Source: Pseudomonas sp. SG20056
GTDB taxonomy: Bacteria; Pseudomonadota; Gammaproteobacteria; Pseudomonadales; Pseudomonadaceae
Direction: 5' to 3'
Length of the DNA stretch: 64,000 bases
Assembly (NCBI RefSeq): GCF_031764535.1
Contig: NZ_CP134499.1
Coordinates: 496,001 to 560,000, forward strand
Shown here in pieces: positions 47,447 through 55,401 of the stretch (position 1 is the stretch's first letter; each line of letters starts with the position of its first letter). A program made the position numbers and the translations under genes. Below the pieces are notes generated by a model. That model saw only the letters and a list, made by a program, of their open reading frames with translations. It did not search any database and was not told the origin of the DNA.

Positions 47447-49129
47447 ATGAGCCTTTTCCGTGACACCGAAATCCGCGCCGCCCGTGGCACCACGCTGACC
47501 GCCAAGAGCTGGCTGACCGAAGCGCCGCTGCGCATGCTGATGAACAACCTCGATCCGGAAGTGGCCGAGAACCCCAAGGAGCTGGTGGTGTATGGCGGCA
47601 TCGGCCGCGCCGCGCGCAACTGGGAGTGCTACGACAAGATCGTCGAAGTGCTGACCCGCCTGGAAGACAACCAGACTCTGCTGATTCAATCCGGCAAGCC
47701 GGTCGGGGTGTTCGAAACCCACAAGGACGCGCCGCGCGTGCTGTTGGCCAACTCCAACCTGGTGCCGCATTGGGCCACCTGGGAGCACTTCAACGAGCTG
47801 GATGCCAAGGGCCTGGCCATGTACGGCCAGATGACCGCCGGCAGCTGGATCTATATCGGCAGCCAGGGCATCGTTCAGGGTACCTATGAAACCTTTGTCG
47901 AGGCCGGTCGCCAGCATTACGGCGGTAACCTCAAGGGCCGTTGGGTACTGACTGCCGGCCTCGGCGGCATGGGCGGCGCGCAGCCACTAGCGGCGACCCT
48001 GGCCGGTGCCTGCTCGCTGAATATCGAGTGTCAGCAATCGCGTATCGATTTCCGCCTGAAGACCCGTTATGTCGACGAGCAGGCCAGCGATCTGGACGAT
48101 GCCCTGGCGCGTATCGATAAGTACACTGGTGAAGGCAAGGCCATCTCCATCGCCCTCTGCGGCAACGCCGCCGAGATACTCCCGGAGCTAGTGCGCCGTG
48201 GCGTGCGCCCGGATATGGTCACTGACCAGACCAGCGCCCACGACCCGCGCCACGGCTACCTGCCGGCCGGCTGGAGCTGGGACGAATACGTGGCCCGCGG
48301 CAAAACCGAGGAGGCCGTGGTGGTTAAGGCCGCCAAGCAGTCCATGGCCGTGCACGTGCGCGCCATGCTGGCTTTCCAGCAGATGGGCGTGCCGACCTTC
48401 GACTACGGCAACAATATCCGCCAGATGGCCTTGCAGGAGGGCGTCGACAACGCCTTCGACTTCCCCGGTTTCGTCCCGGCCTATATCCGTCCGCTGTTCT
48501 GCCAGGGTATCGGCCCGTTCCGCTGGGTAGCGCTGTCCGGCGACCCTGAGGACATCTACAAGACCGACGCCAAGGTCAAGGAACTGATCCCGGACGACGC
48601 CCACCTGCACAACTGGCTGGACATGGCCCGCGAGCGCATCAGCTTCCAGGGCCTGCCGGCGCGTATCTGCTGGGTTGGCCTGAAGGACCGCGCGCGTCTG
48701 GCTCAGGCTTTCAACGACATGGTCGCCAGCGGTGAGCTGAAAGCGCCGATCGTGATCGGCCGCGACCATCTCGATTCTGGCTCGGTGGCCAGTCCCAACC
48801 GTGAAACCGAAGCCATGCAGGACGGCTCCGACGCCGTATCCGACTGGCCGCTGCTCAACGCCTTGCTGAATACCGCAGGCGGCGCGACCTGGGTGTCGCT
48901 GCACCACGGTGGCGGCGTCGGCATGGGCTACTCGCAGCATTCCGGGGTGGTCATAGTGGCCGACGGTACGCCAGAAGCCCGTGCTCGTCTCGGCCGCGTG
49001 CTGCGTAACGATCCTGGCACCGGGGTGATGCGCCACGCCGATGCCGGCTATCAAATTGCTGTCGATTGCGCCAAGGAGCAGAGCCTCGATCTGCCTATGA
49101 TTGGCGCAACCCAAGGAGCCCATGCATGA
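47447..49129 (+). CDS. hutU: Urocanate hydratase
   Basis: A 560-residue urocanase, which adds water to urocanate using bound NAD+ as an electrophile (step 2 of histidine breakdown). It carries the NAD-binding region ([15 protein letters not shown], about 170), the conserved CysHis area ([17 protein letters not shown]) and [16 protein letters not shown]. Length is typical (about 555). Its stop overlaps the hutH start (ATGA). Confidence 0.97.
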   Translation: MSLFRDTEIRAARGTTLTAKSWLTEAPLRMLMNNLDPEVAENPKELVVYGGIGRAARNWECYDKIVEVLTRLEDNQTLLIQSGKPVGVFETHKDAPRVLLANSNLVPHWATWEHFNELDAKGLAMYGQMTAGSWIYIGSQGIVQGTYETFVEAGRQHYGGNLKGRWVLTAGLGGMGGAQPLAATLAGACSLNIECQQSRIDFRLKTRYVDEQASDLDDALARIDKYTGEGKAISIALCGNAAEILPELVRRGVRPDMVTDQTSAHDPRHGYLPAGWSWDEYVARGKTEEAVVVKAAKQSMAVHVRAMLAFQQMGVPTFDYGNNIRQMALQEGVDNAFDFPGFVPAYIRPLFCQGIGPFRWVALSGDPEDIYKTDAKVKELIPDDAHLHNWLDMARERISFQGLPARICWVGLKDRARLAQAFNDMVASGELKAPIVIGRDHLDSGSVASPNRETEAMQDGSDAVSDWPLLNALLNTAGGATWVSLHHGGGVGMGYSQHSGVVIVADGTPEARARLGRVLRNDPGTGVMRHADAGYQIAVDCAKEQSLDLPMIGATQGAHA

Positions 49130-50661
49130 GCCTGTTCACCCTATACCCCGGCCAGTTGACCCTGGCCCAATTGCGCGCCGCCTACCAGGCACCCCTGCGC
49201 GTGAGCCTGGCTGCGTCGGCCTACCCGGCTATCGAAGCCAGTGTGGCTTGCGTCAACGGCATCATTGCCGAAGGTCGTACCGCTTACGGCATCAACACCG
49301 GTTTCGGCCTGCTGGCCTCGACCCGCATCGCCAATGATGATCTGGAAAAACTCCAGCGTTCGCTGGTGTTGTCGCATGCCGCCGGCATCGGTGCGCCGCT
49401 GGATGACGCCATGGTGCGGCTGATCATGCTGCTCAAGGTCAACAGCCTGGCGCGCGGCTTCTCCGGTATTCGCCGGCAGGTGATCGAGGCGCTGATCGCG
49501 CTGATCAATGCCGAGGTCTATCCGCATATTCCGCTCAAGGGCTCGGTCGGTGCCTCCGGCGACCTGGCTCCGCTGGCGCATATGTCGCTGGTGCTGCTCG
49601 GTGAAAGCCAGGCGCGCTACAAGGGGCAATGGCTGCCGGCAACCGAGGCGCTGGCCATCGCCGGTCTGCAGCCGATGACCCTGGCGGCCAAGGAAGGTTT
49701 GGCGCTGCTCAATGGCACCCAGGTGTCCACCGCCTACGCTCTGCGCGGGTTGTTCGAGGCAGAGGATCTGTTTGCTGCGGCCACCGTCTGCGGCGGCCTG
49801 ACTGTCGAGGCTGCTTTGGGCTCACGTGCGCCCTTTGATGCGCGAATTCATGCCGCCCGCGGGCAGCGTGGACAGATCGACGCGGCGGCGGTCTATCGTC
49901 ATCTGCTCGGTGACAGCAGTGAAGTCGGTCGCTCCCATGAGGCTTGCGACAAAGTGCAGGACCCGTACTCGCTGCGCTGCCAGCCGCAGGTCATGGGCGC
50001 CTGCCTGACTCAACTGCGTCAGGCTGCCGAGGTGCTGGCGGTGGAAGCCAACGCGGTGTCGGATAACCCGCTGGTATTCGCCGCCGAAGGCGAGGTGATT
50101 TCCGGCGGTAACTTCCATGCTGAGCCAGTGGCCATGGCCGCTGACAATATTGCCCTGGCCATTGCCGAGATCGGTGCGCTGAGCGAGCGTCGCACCTCGC
50201 TGATGATGGACAAACACATGTCGCAATTGCCGCCGTTCCTGGTGGCCAATGGCGGGGTCAACTCCGGCTTTATGATCGCTCAGGTCACCGCTGCCGCCCT
50301 GGCCAGCGAGAACAAGGCGCTGGCCCATCCGCACAGCGTCGACAGCCTGCCAACCTCGGCGAATCAGGAAGACCATGTGTCCATGGCTCCGGCCGCCGGC
50401 AAACGTCTGTGGGAAATGGCCGCCAACACCCGTGGTGTACTGGCCATCGAATGGCTGGGCGCCTGCCAGGGCCTGGACTTCCGCGAAGGGCTGAAAAGCT
50501 CGCCACTCCTCGAACAGGCGCGTCAGGCCCTGCGCGCGCAGGTGCCGTATTACGTGGAAGACCGCTTCTTCGCTCCGGATATCGAGGCCGCCAATGCCCT
50601 GCTCGCCGATCGCGTGCTGACCCCGTTGTTGCCGAGCGGGGTATTGCCGTCGCTGGCGTAG
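49126..50661 (+). CDS. hutH: Histidine ammonia-lyase
   Basis: A 511-residue histidase that removes ammonia from histidine to give urocanate. The MIO prosthetic group forms from Ala-Ser-Gly in [12 protein letters not shown] (about residues 143-145). Other family blocks are YGINTGFG (about 53), [11 protein letters not shown] (about 195) and [14 protein letters not shown] (about 277). Starts within the hutU stop. The TAG stop is the first base triplet of a REP-like repeat that follows. Confidence 0.97.
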   Translation: MSLFTLYPGQLTLAQLRAAYQAPLRVSLAASAYPAIEASVACVNGIIAEGRTAYGINTGFGLLASTRIANDDLEKLQRSLVLSHAAGIGAPLDDAMVRLIMLLKVNSLARGFSGIRRQVIEALIALINAEVYPHIPLKGSVGASGDLAPLAHMSLVLLGESQARYKGQWLPATEALAIAGLQPMTLAAKEGLALLNGTQVSTAYALRGLFEAEDLFAAATVCGGLTVEAALGSRAPFDARIHAARGQRGQIDAAAVYRHLLGDSSEVGRSHEACDKVQDPYSLRCQPQVMGACLTQLRQAAEVLAVEANAVSDNPLVFAAEGEVISGGNFHAEPVAMAADNIALAIAEIGALSERRTSLMMDKHMSQLPPFLVANGGVNSGFMIAQVTAAALASENKALAHPHSVDSLPTSANQEDHVSMAPAAGKRLWEMAANTRGVLAIEWLGACQGLDFREGLKSSPLLEQARQALRAQVPYYVEDRFFAPDIEAANALLADRVLTPLLPSGVLPSLA

Positions 50662-50719
50662 CCCGGATGAAATCCGGGAACACTGGTGCGGATCTGCCCC
50701 GGATTGCATCCGGGCTACG
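50659..50719. repeat. REP-like repeat pair at the end of hutH
   Basis: GTAGCCCGGATG at the left (from 50658) and CATCCGGGCTAC at the right are perfect 12-base inverses; the inner parts repeat CCGGAT/ATCCGG. This is a common Pseudomonas intergenic repeat. It supplies the hutH stop codon. Confidence 0.7.
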
Positions 50720-50738
50720 TCGGGTATTGCGCAGTGGC

Positions 50739-50814
50739 TAGGGTGGACAACGCGAAGCTTGTCCACCGGCTTAGCGTGTTGCAATGGTGAGCAAGCAAAG
50801 CGTTGCCCACCCTA
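50739..50814. repeat. Second intergenic repeat before hutC
   Basis: TAGGGTGGACAACGC on the left and GCGTTGCCCACCCTA on the right are inverses with one mismatch. An inner copy of the unit (GCTTGTCCACC) also inverts toward the left end. Another typical Pseudomonas repeat. Nothing else is visible up to the hutC start at 50873. Confidence 0.6.
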
Positions 50815-50872
50815 CGTTGCGGCTTGTTGACGCGCTATTATCCGCGCACCGGGACCACCCCAAGGAGCCGCT

Positions 50873-51586
50873 GTGAGCAGTACAACCCCGCGCTACAAGG
50901 CGATTGAAGCGTTCCTGCTGGAGCGCATCCACAGCGGCGCTTATCCGGTTAATCATCAGATTCCGCCGGAAGAGCAGCTGGCGCGGGATTTTGGGGTCAG
51001 CCGGATGACGGCCAACAAGGCCATCCGCGACCTGGTGCAGAAGGGTTACCTGCTGCGCCAGGCTGGCCTGGGCACCTTTGTCACCGACCGCAAAGCCGAA
51101 TCATCGCTGCATGAAGTGCTGAACATCGCCAACGAAGTGCGCGGCCGTGGGCATGCCTACAGCAACGACATCATTCGCTGTGAAGCGCTGGCGGCGGATG
51201 ATGAGGTGGCTTTGCGGCTGGGTCTGCGCCTGGGCGCCGAGGTGTTTCACAGCATTCTGGTGCACCGCGAGGATGGTGTGCCGATCCAGCTGGAAGACCG
51301 TTTCGTCAATCCGCGCTGGGTGCCGCATTACCTGGGCAGTGATTTCTCTCGGCATACACCCAACGAGGTGTTGGTCAGCAGCTGCCCGATTTCCGATGTC
51401 GAGCATGTGGTCGAGGCGGTGCTGGTCGATCAGCAGGTAGCCGACTGGCTGGCTATCGAAGTAACCGCGCCGTGCCTGAGTGTGATCCGCCGAACCTGGT
51501 CCGATGAGCATCTGATCAGCTACGCCCGGCTGATCCATCCGGGCGATCGCTATAAGCTGCGTTCCTCGCACAAGCCGCGCCGCTAA
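50873..51586 (+). CDS. hutC: HutC, histidine utilisation repressor
   Basis: A 237-residue GntR-family (HutC subfamily) repressor. The winged helix-turn-helix is at about 5-70 (PPEEQLARDFGVSRMTANKAI), and the UTRA ligand domain at about 90-232, where urocanate binds. The GTG start has AAGGAG 8 bases upstream. It should bind the TGTATATACA sites at hutD and hutI. It is the last gene of the cluster, separated from hutH by repeats; I see no operator of its own. Confidence 0.93.
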   Translation: MSSTTPRYKAIEAFLLERIHSGAYPVNHQIPPEEQLARDFGVSRMTANKAIRDLVQKGYLLRQAGLGTFVTDRKAESSLHEVLNIANEVRGRGHAYSNDIIRCEALAADDEVALRLGLRLGAEVFHSILVHREDGVPIQLEDRFVNPRWVPHYLGSDFSRHTPNEVLVSSCPISDVEHVVEAVLVDQQVADWLAIEVTAPCLSVIRRTWSDEHLISYARLIHPGDRYKLRSSHKPRR

Positions 51587-51592
51587 ACCCGA

Positions 51593-52249
51593 TCAGTTGT
51601 TGATCTGTTGCTCGACCAGTTCGGGGTTATCGATAAAGCGGTTACGGGTGCCTTGCAGGCTGGCGACTTTGTCGTTGCGCGCCTTTTCTTCGGCGTCCGG
51701 CGGGTCCATCTGGTGCCACTGCTTGTACATCTGCACCTGGCCGACGATAGGCAGGTCGTACTCGGCATGCATATAGAAGATCGCCCGAGCCACATTGCCC
51801 TTGGCCTCGTCGCGCGGCTCGACCAGCTGGAAGCTGGTTTTCATGTCGCAGCCGATATCGGCGAACTTGCTCGGTACGCTGTCATCCAGATCGCCGAACT
51901 GCGCATTGCGCCGCACCAGCTCGACACGGGTTAGCGCCGGGTAAAGGTTGTGCAGGTCGGAGGCCATATAGACGTAGCGCGGATTCATGATCCCGCACTG
52001 GCGGTCAGTGACGCAGCGCAGCGCGCTTTTCAGCTGTTTGCTGCTGTAGATCGCGCTGGCCTTGAGCTGGCCGCTTTCTTCAGCGAACTCTTTACCGCAG
52101 TACAGTGTGCTGCCGCCCTGGCCGTAAAGTTGGCTCCAGAACAGTTGCACGGCGGCTTTGGGATCGGAAAGCTGGTTCTGCCCGTTGGCCAGGGTGGGTA
52201 GGCTGATGCTGGCTGCCAGGCAGCCGATGGCAATAAGCAATGAGCGCAT
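51593..52249 (-). CDS. Endonuclease I-like secreted protein
   Basis: A 218-residue protein with a signal peptide (about 1-22, ending in LANG) and the general plan of the endonuclease I (EndA/Dns) family: SDLHNLYPA (about 101), ARAIFYMHAEYDLP (about 150) and a C-terminal QGTRNRFIDNPELVEQ. It lacks the EHVxP-type stretch where the catalytic histidine sits, and LTRVELVRRN replaces the usual GEVNGxRSN. Cysteines at about residues 49, 80, 86 and 131 suggest disulfides. It may be an inactive or altered relative. Start ATG 52249 by its signal peptide. Confidence 0.7.
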   Translation of the reverse strand: MRSLLIAIGCLAASISLPTLANGQNQLSDPKAAVQLFWSQLYGQGGSTLYCGKEFAEESGQLKASAIYSSKQLKSALRCVTDRQCGIMNPRYVYMASDLHNLYPALTRVELVRRNAQFGDLDDSVPSKFADIGCDMKTSFQLVEPRDEAKGNVARAIFYMHAEYDLPIVGQVQMYKQWHQMDPPDAEEKARNDKVASLQGTRNRFIDNPELVEQQINN

Positions 52250-52332
52250 GTGTGGCCCCAGTGACCGCCGTTGACGGGGTCTGTTGTTTTTGTAAGACAA
52301 GATCGAGTCTAACAAGACCTGTGTCACAAAAT

Positions 52333-52358
52333 AAAGCCGAGCGTTTGCTCGGTTTTAC
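52333..52358. terminator. Hairpin terminator upstream of the endonuclease-like gene
   Basis: CCGAGC / GCTCGG with a GTTT loop; TTTT follows on the plus strand and a T-rich run on the minus strand. On the minus strand it could end the tetR-hydrolase-thioesterase transcript. Confidence 0.6.
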
Positions 52359-52384
52359 TTGCCAAGGCGCTTTGTAGGCTATGG

Positions 52385-52537
52385 CTTACACGGCGTGCCG
52401 CAGATCGCCACTATGCCGAGTACCGGCCGGCGACTAATCTGCTGCCCATGGACGTCGCGCAGGAAGCGCACTTTAGCAACAAGGATACGTGGGACAGCTG
52501 CCAGGACGGCAAGCAGATCAAGGATGTCAGCAAACAG
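52385..52537 (+). pseudogene. Possible 3' remnant of a lost gene
   Basis: This stretch on the plus strand reads as 51 codons without a stop (HYAEYRPATNLL, then KDTWDSCQDGKQIKDVSK) with G or C at most third positions, as in real genes here. There is no start codon with a binding site and the frame runs on into the terminator at 52542. It looks like the tail of a gene whose front part was lost. A small RNA is the other possibility. I do not recognise the protein. Confidence 0.35.
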
Positions 52538-52541
52538 TCTG

Positions 52542-52573
52542 CAAAGACCCCGCAATGCGGGGTTTTCTTTTTT
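52542..52573 (+). terminator. Plus-strand terminator without an intact gene before it
   Basis: ACCCCGC / GCGGGGT with an AAT loop, followed by TTTCTTTTTT. The T run is only on the plus side, so it ends a plus-strand transcript that would come from 52360-52540. The following 115 bases to 52691 hold nothing I can name. Confidence 0.85.
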
Positions 52574-52691
52574 ATGGCTTGCCATCCATGGCAGCCACCC
52601 TTTGGGCCATCGCTGCACGATGTTAAAAATTGCTCCAGGCAATTTTTTATGGCATTCGCCAAACCGCAGAACCCTTCTCGACCTACCGAAC

Positions 52692-53099
52692 CTATTGCGT
52701 GACCACGCTGAATACCGCGCTCGCCCGAGCAATCCGCACCGACTCAACCACAACGTAGCAATTGGCAAACGCCAGGCTTTTGCCGACCTTCTGCACATCG
52801 CTTTCGATGGTTATCCAGTCGCCGAGTTTGGCGGTGCCGGCGTAGTCGATAGTCAGGCTGGTGGTGACTATGGGCGTGGGCGGTTCCTCGGCGAAAGCGC
52901 TGTTATAGCCCAGGGCCACATCGGCCAGGCTGCTGAGTACACCGCCATGCACCAAGCCGCGCGCATTGCAGTGTTTCTCCTCGGCGCGCAGACCAATCAC
53001 CAGGCCCGTGGCGTTGCGCTGGTTGTAGATCGGCCCGAGCAAATCAAGGAAAGGGCTGCTTCTGAATAGCGGGCTAAAGCCTGCGGGGACCATGCTCAT
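52692..53099 (-). CDS. PaaI-type hotdog thioesterase
   Basis: A 135-residue hotdog-fold thioesterase. The PaaI/YbgC-type helix motif is GLVHGGVLSSLADVALGY (about 48-65), with the conserved HGG. It should hydrolyse acyl-CoA esters; the acyl group is not known. AAAGGAGGT lies 6 bases before ATG 53099, one of the best binding sites in the window. Third gene of the tetR-hydrolase-thioesterase unit. Confidence 0.85.
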   Translation of the reverse strand: MSMVPAGFSPLFRSSPFLDLLGPIYNQRNATGLVIGLRAEEKHCNARGLVHGGVLSSLADVALGYNSAFAEEPPTPIVTTSLTIDYAGTAKLGDWITIESDVQKVGKSLAFANCYVVVESVRIARASAVFSVVTQ

Positions 53100-53127
53100 C
53101 AGCGAAACCTCCTTTGATCGGGGTTGT

Positions 53128-54006
53128 TCAGGCGGCCTGGCGCGGCGCCTGTAACTCAGCAAACCAGTTCAACGTTTCATCCCACAACGACTGCGCCGCT
53201 GGGCGGAAGTAGCCCATATGGCCAATGGCGCCGATGCTGGCGGCTGAATCGATGGTGCGCGCCTGATAGGGCGCGGCGCTGTAAGCCGCCATAAAGGCAT
53301 CGCGCGAGGCGGGCGGGGCCCACAGGTCGTCCAGGGCATTGGCGGCAATGATCGGCGTGCTGACCTGAGCGAAACGCTCGGCGAGGCCTGGCATCTGCGG
53401 GTCCTCGAAGAAGTATCTCGGGTAGCGGCACCAGCGTTTCCACTGTTTGTACACGCCCAGCGGCAAATCTTCGCCCATGCCCAGCTTGCTCCAGGCCAGA
53501 TAGCCTTTGTAACTGGTCATCAATGGGCCAATCAGCCGCCACATAGTCAGCACGCGCAGCTGCTCGGCCTTGGGCATCCAGCCGTGCCAACCGGCACCGG
53601 TGCCGAAGGTGTAGAAACCCTGGACCTGATCATGGTTGGGCAGCAGGCCAAAGGCATGCCCGCCAAAGGAATGGCCAACCATATACAGCGGTCGTTGTGG
53701 ATGACGGTGCTGGTCGACGGCTGCAGCCAGATCGAGGTGCGCCCAGTCCAGATAATCCATGGCAAAGCCGCGCAGGCTGGCCGGTTTCGATTGGCCGATA
53801 CCGCGGTAATCGAGGGTCAGGGTGCTGTAGCCGCGCTGCGCCGCGTACTCGGCAAAGCGTCGGTAGAAACCCTGGGGCACGCCTGTGGCGCCGGCAATCA
53901 CCAGCTGTGCGACCGGCTCCGGGGCGTGATACAGCGTGGCGGTCAGCGGATAACCGTCGAGTGCTGGCAGCTGCACAGTTTCACTAAGAATGGCTGGGGT
54001 ATTCAT
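53128..54006 (-). CDS. Alpha/beta hydrolase
   Basis: A 292-residue alpha/beta hydrolase. The catalytic triad is readable: Ser in GHSFGGH (about 113), Asp in ANALDDLWAPP (about 227) and His in GAIGHMGYFRP (about 262). It resembles a Pseudomonas hydrolase group with a YRGIGQS motif (about 70). The substrate is unknown. Its ATG overlaps the tetR stop (ATGA), so the regulator and hydrolase are coupled. Confidence 0.85.
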   Translation of the reverse strand: MNTPAILSETVQLPALDGYPLTATLYHAPEPVAQLVIAGATGVPQGFYRRFAEYAAQRGYSTLTLDYRGIGQSKPASLRGFAMDYLDWAHLDLAAAVDQHRHPQRPLYMVGHSFGGHAFGLLPNHDQVQGFYTFGTGAGWHGWMPKAEQLRVLTMWRLIGPLMTSYKGYLAWSKLGMGEDLPLGVYKQWKRWCRYPRYFFEDPQMPGLAERFAQVSTPIIAANALDDLWAPPASRDAFMAAYSAAPYQARTIDSAASIGAIGHMGYFRPAAQSLWDETLNWFAELQAPRQAA

Positions 54007-54593
54007 GGGCGGACTCCTCCCGGAAACTGTTCGCGGGTCAGGTTGAACAGGGCAGTGGCGGCGCGCTTCAGCGGCTCGCTGCTACCGGCCACGCGGGCTT
54101 GCAGCAGCCCGCCTTCATACAGCGCGACAAACAGCGCGGCGAGGTTATCCGCCTGCTCGCTGGGGTAGCCGTAGGCATGCAGTTGCTGGCTCAGCGCCTG
54201 GCGCACGGCGGCAAAACTGCGCTGCAGGGCTGCACGAATTTCCACATCTTCCGGGCCGCTTTCCAGGGCGATGGTGGCCAGCGGGCAACCGCGTTCGAAC
54301 TTGCTGTTCTCTAACTGCTGCAGCGCGCCTTGCAACCAGTTATGCAGCGCCTTGAGCGGATCGGTTTGCTGAGCGAAAAGCTGGCTGAACAGGCTGTCGA
54401 TATGACGGCTGATATGGTCGATAGCCGCCACCGCCAGCTCGTTCTTACCGCCAGGGAAGTGGTGATAGAGGCTGCCCTTTGGCGCGCCGGCAATTTCCAA
54501 TAGCTCACTCAGGCCAACGCCATGCAGCCCCTTGCGTTGCAGGGAGTCGGCCATGGCGTGAATCAGCTTGTCGCGGGTCGAGATCTTTTTCAT
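54003..54593 (-). CDS. TetR-family regulator
   Basis: A 196-residue TetR/AcrR repressor. The helix-turn-helix is at about 10-50 (ELLEIAGAPKGSLYHHFPGGK). It corresponds to the family of regulators whose operators contain GACCGGTC-like sequence. The operator candidate lies 11 bases before its start. The start at ATG 54593 avoids a long unsupported extension. Probably represses itself, the hydrolase and the thioesterase. Confidence 0.88.
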   Translation of the reverse strand: MKKISTRDKLIHAMADSLQRKGLHGVGLSELLEIAGAPKGSLYHHFPGGKNELAVAAIDHISRHIDSLFSQLFAQQTDPLKALHNWLQGALQQLENSKFERGCPLATIALESGPEDVEIRAALQRSFAAVRQALSQQLHAYGYPSEQADNLAALFVALYEGGLLQARVAGSSEPLKRAATALFNLTREQFPGGVRP

Positions 54594-54604
54594 AGGCTGA
54601 ATAT

Positions 54605-54622
54605 ATAGACCGGTCGGTCTAT
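54605..54622 (-). promoter_or_regulatory. TetR-type operator
   Basis: ATAGACCG-GT-CGGTCTAT: 8-bp perfect inverted arms with a 2-base centre. Sequences of this shape (TAGACCGGTCTA) are bound by TetR regulators of this group. It is 11 bases upstream of the tetR start. Confidence 0.78.
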
Positions 54623-54787
54623 TTGCCAAGGTTTTTTCCTCCATAGCCAGCGGGTATGACGCGGTATCAGTTGGCTTTACCGCCAGTGCAGTCCCTGGCC
54701 TGTTGCCAGGGTGCGTCGGTGAGCATTCGCTGTGGCGCTTTTCCGCTACCATCTGCTTCTCTCCCGCATGCGATAAGGATTTCCCCC

Positions 54788-55384
54788 ATGTCCATTTCCA
54801 CGCTGATTTTCCTGGCGGTTGTCGCCGCGCTGATCTTTTACGTGATTGGCATCTACAACCAGCTGGTGGCCCTGCGTAACCGCTTTCAGAACGCCTTTGC
54901 GCAGATCGAGGTGCAGCTCAAGCGTCGCTATGACCTGATTCCTAATCTGGTGGAAACCGCCAAGGGCTATATGGCCCATGAGCGCGAAACCCTGGAGGCG
55001 GTGATTGCCGCACGCAATAACGCGGTAACCGGGCTCAAGGCTGCAGCGGCGCAGCCTGGCAATGCGCAGAGCATGGCGCAGCTGGGCGGTGCGGAAGGGT
55101 TGCTCAATAGCGCTCTGGGTCGCCTGAACGTGACGCTTGAGGCTTATCCCGACCTCAAGGCCTCGGCGAATATGCAGCAGCTCAGTGAAGAGCTGAGCAG
55201 CACCGAGAACAAGGTGGCCTTCGCCCGCCAGGCCTTCAACGATGCGGTGATGGCTTACAACACCTACAAGCAGGCATTCCCGCCAGTATTGCTGGCCGCC
55301 AGCTTTGGCCACGCTCAGGACGCCAGCCTGCTGGAGTTCGCCGACAGCGCGGCGATTCAGGAAGCGCCGAAGGTGTCGTTCTAA
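54788..55384 (+). CDS. LemA family protein
   Basis: A 198-residue LemA protein: one N-terminal membrane anchor (about 3-21), a connecting segment IYNQLVALRNRFQNAFAQIE and long helices forming a bundle (RRYDLIPNLVETAKGYMAHE, about 44-65). LemA proteins face the cytoplasm or periplasm, and their role is not settled. AAGGA precedes ATG 54788. It is 17 bases before an M48 protease gene, a frequent pairing in bacteria. Confidence 0.9.
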   Translation: MSISTLIFLAVVAALIFYVIGIYNQLVALRNRFQNAFAQIEVQLKRRYDLIPNLVETAKGYMAHERETLEAVIAARNNAVTGLKAAAAQPGNAQSMAQLGGAEGLLNSALGRLNVTLEAYPDLKASANMQQLSEELSSTENKVAFARQAFNDAVMAYNTYKQAFPPVLLAASFGHAQDASLLEFADSAAIQEAPKVSF

Positions 55385-55401
55385 GTTAAGGGCTCGGCAC
55401 G

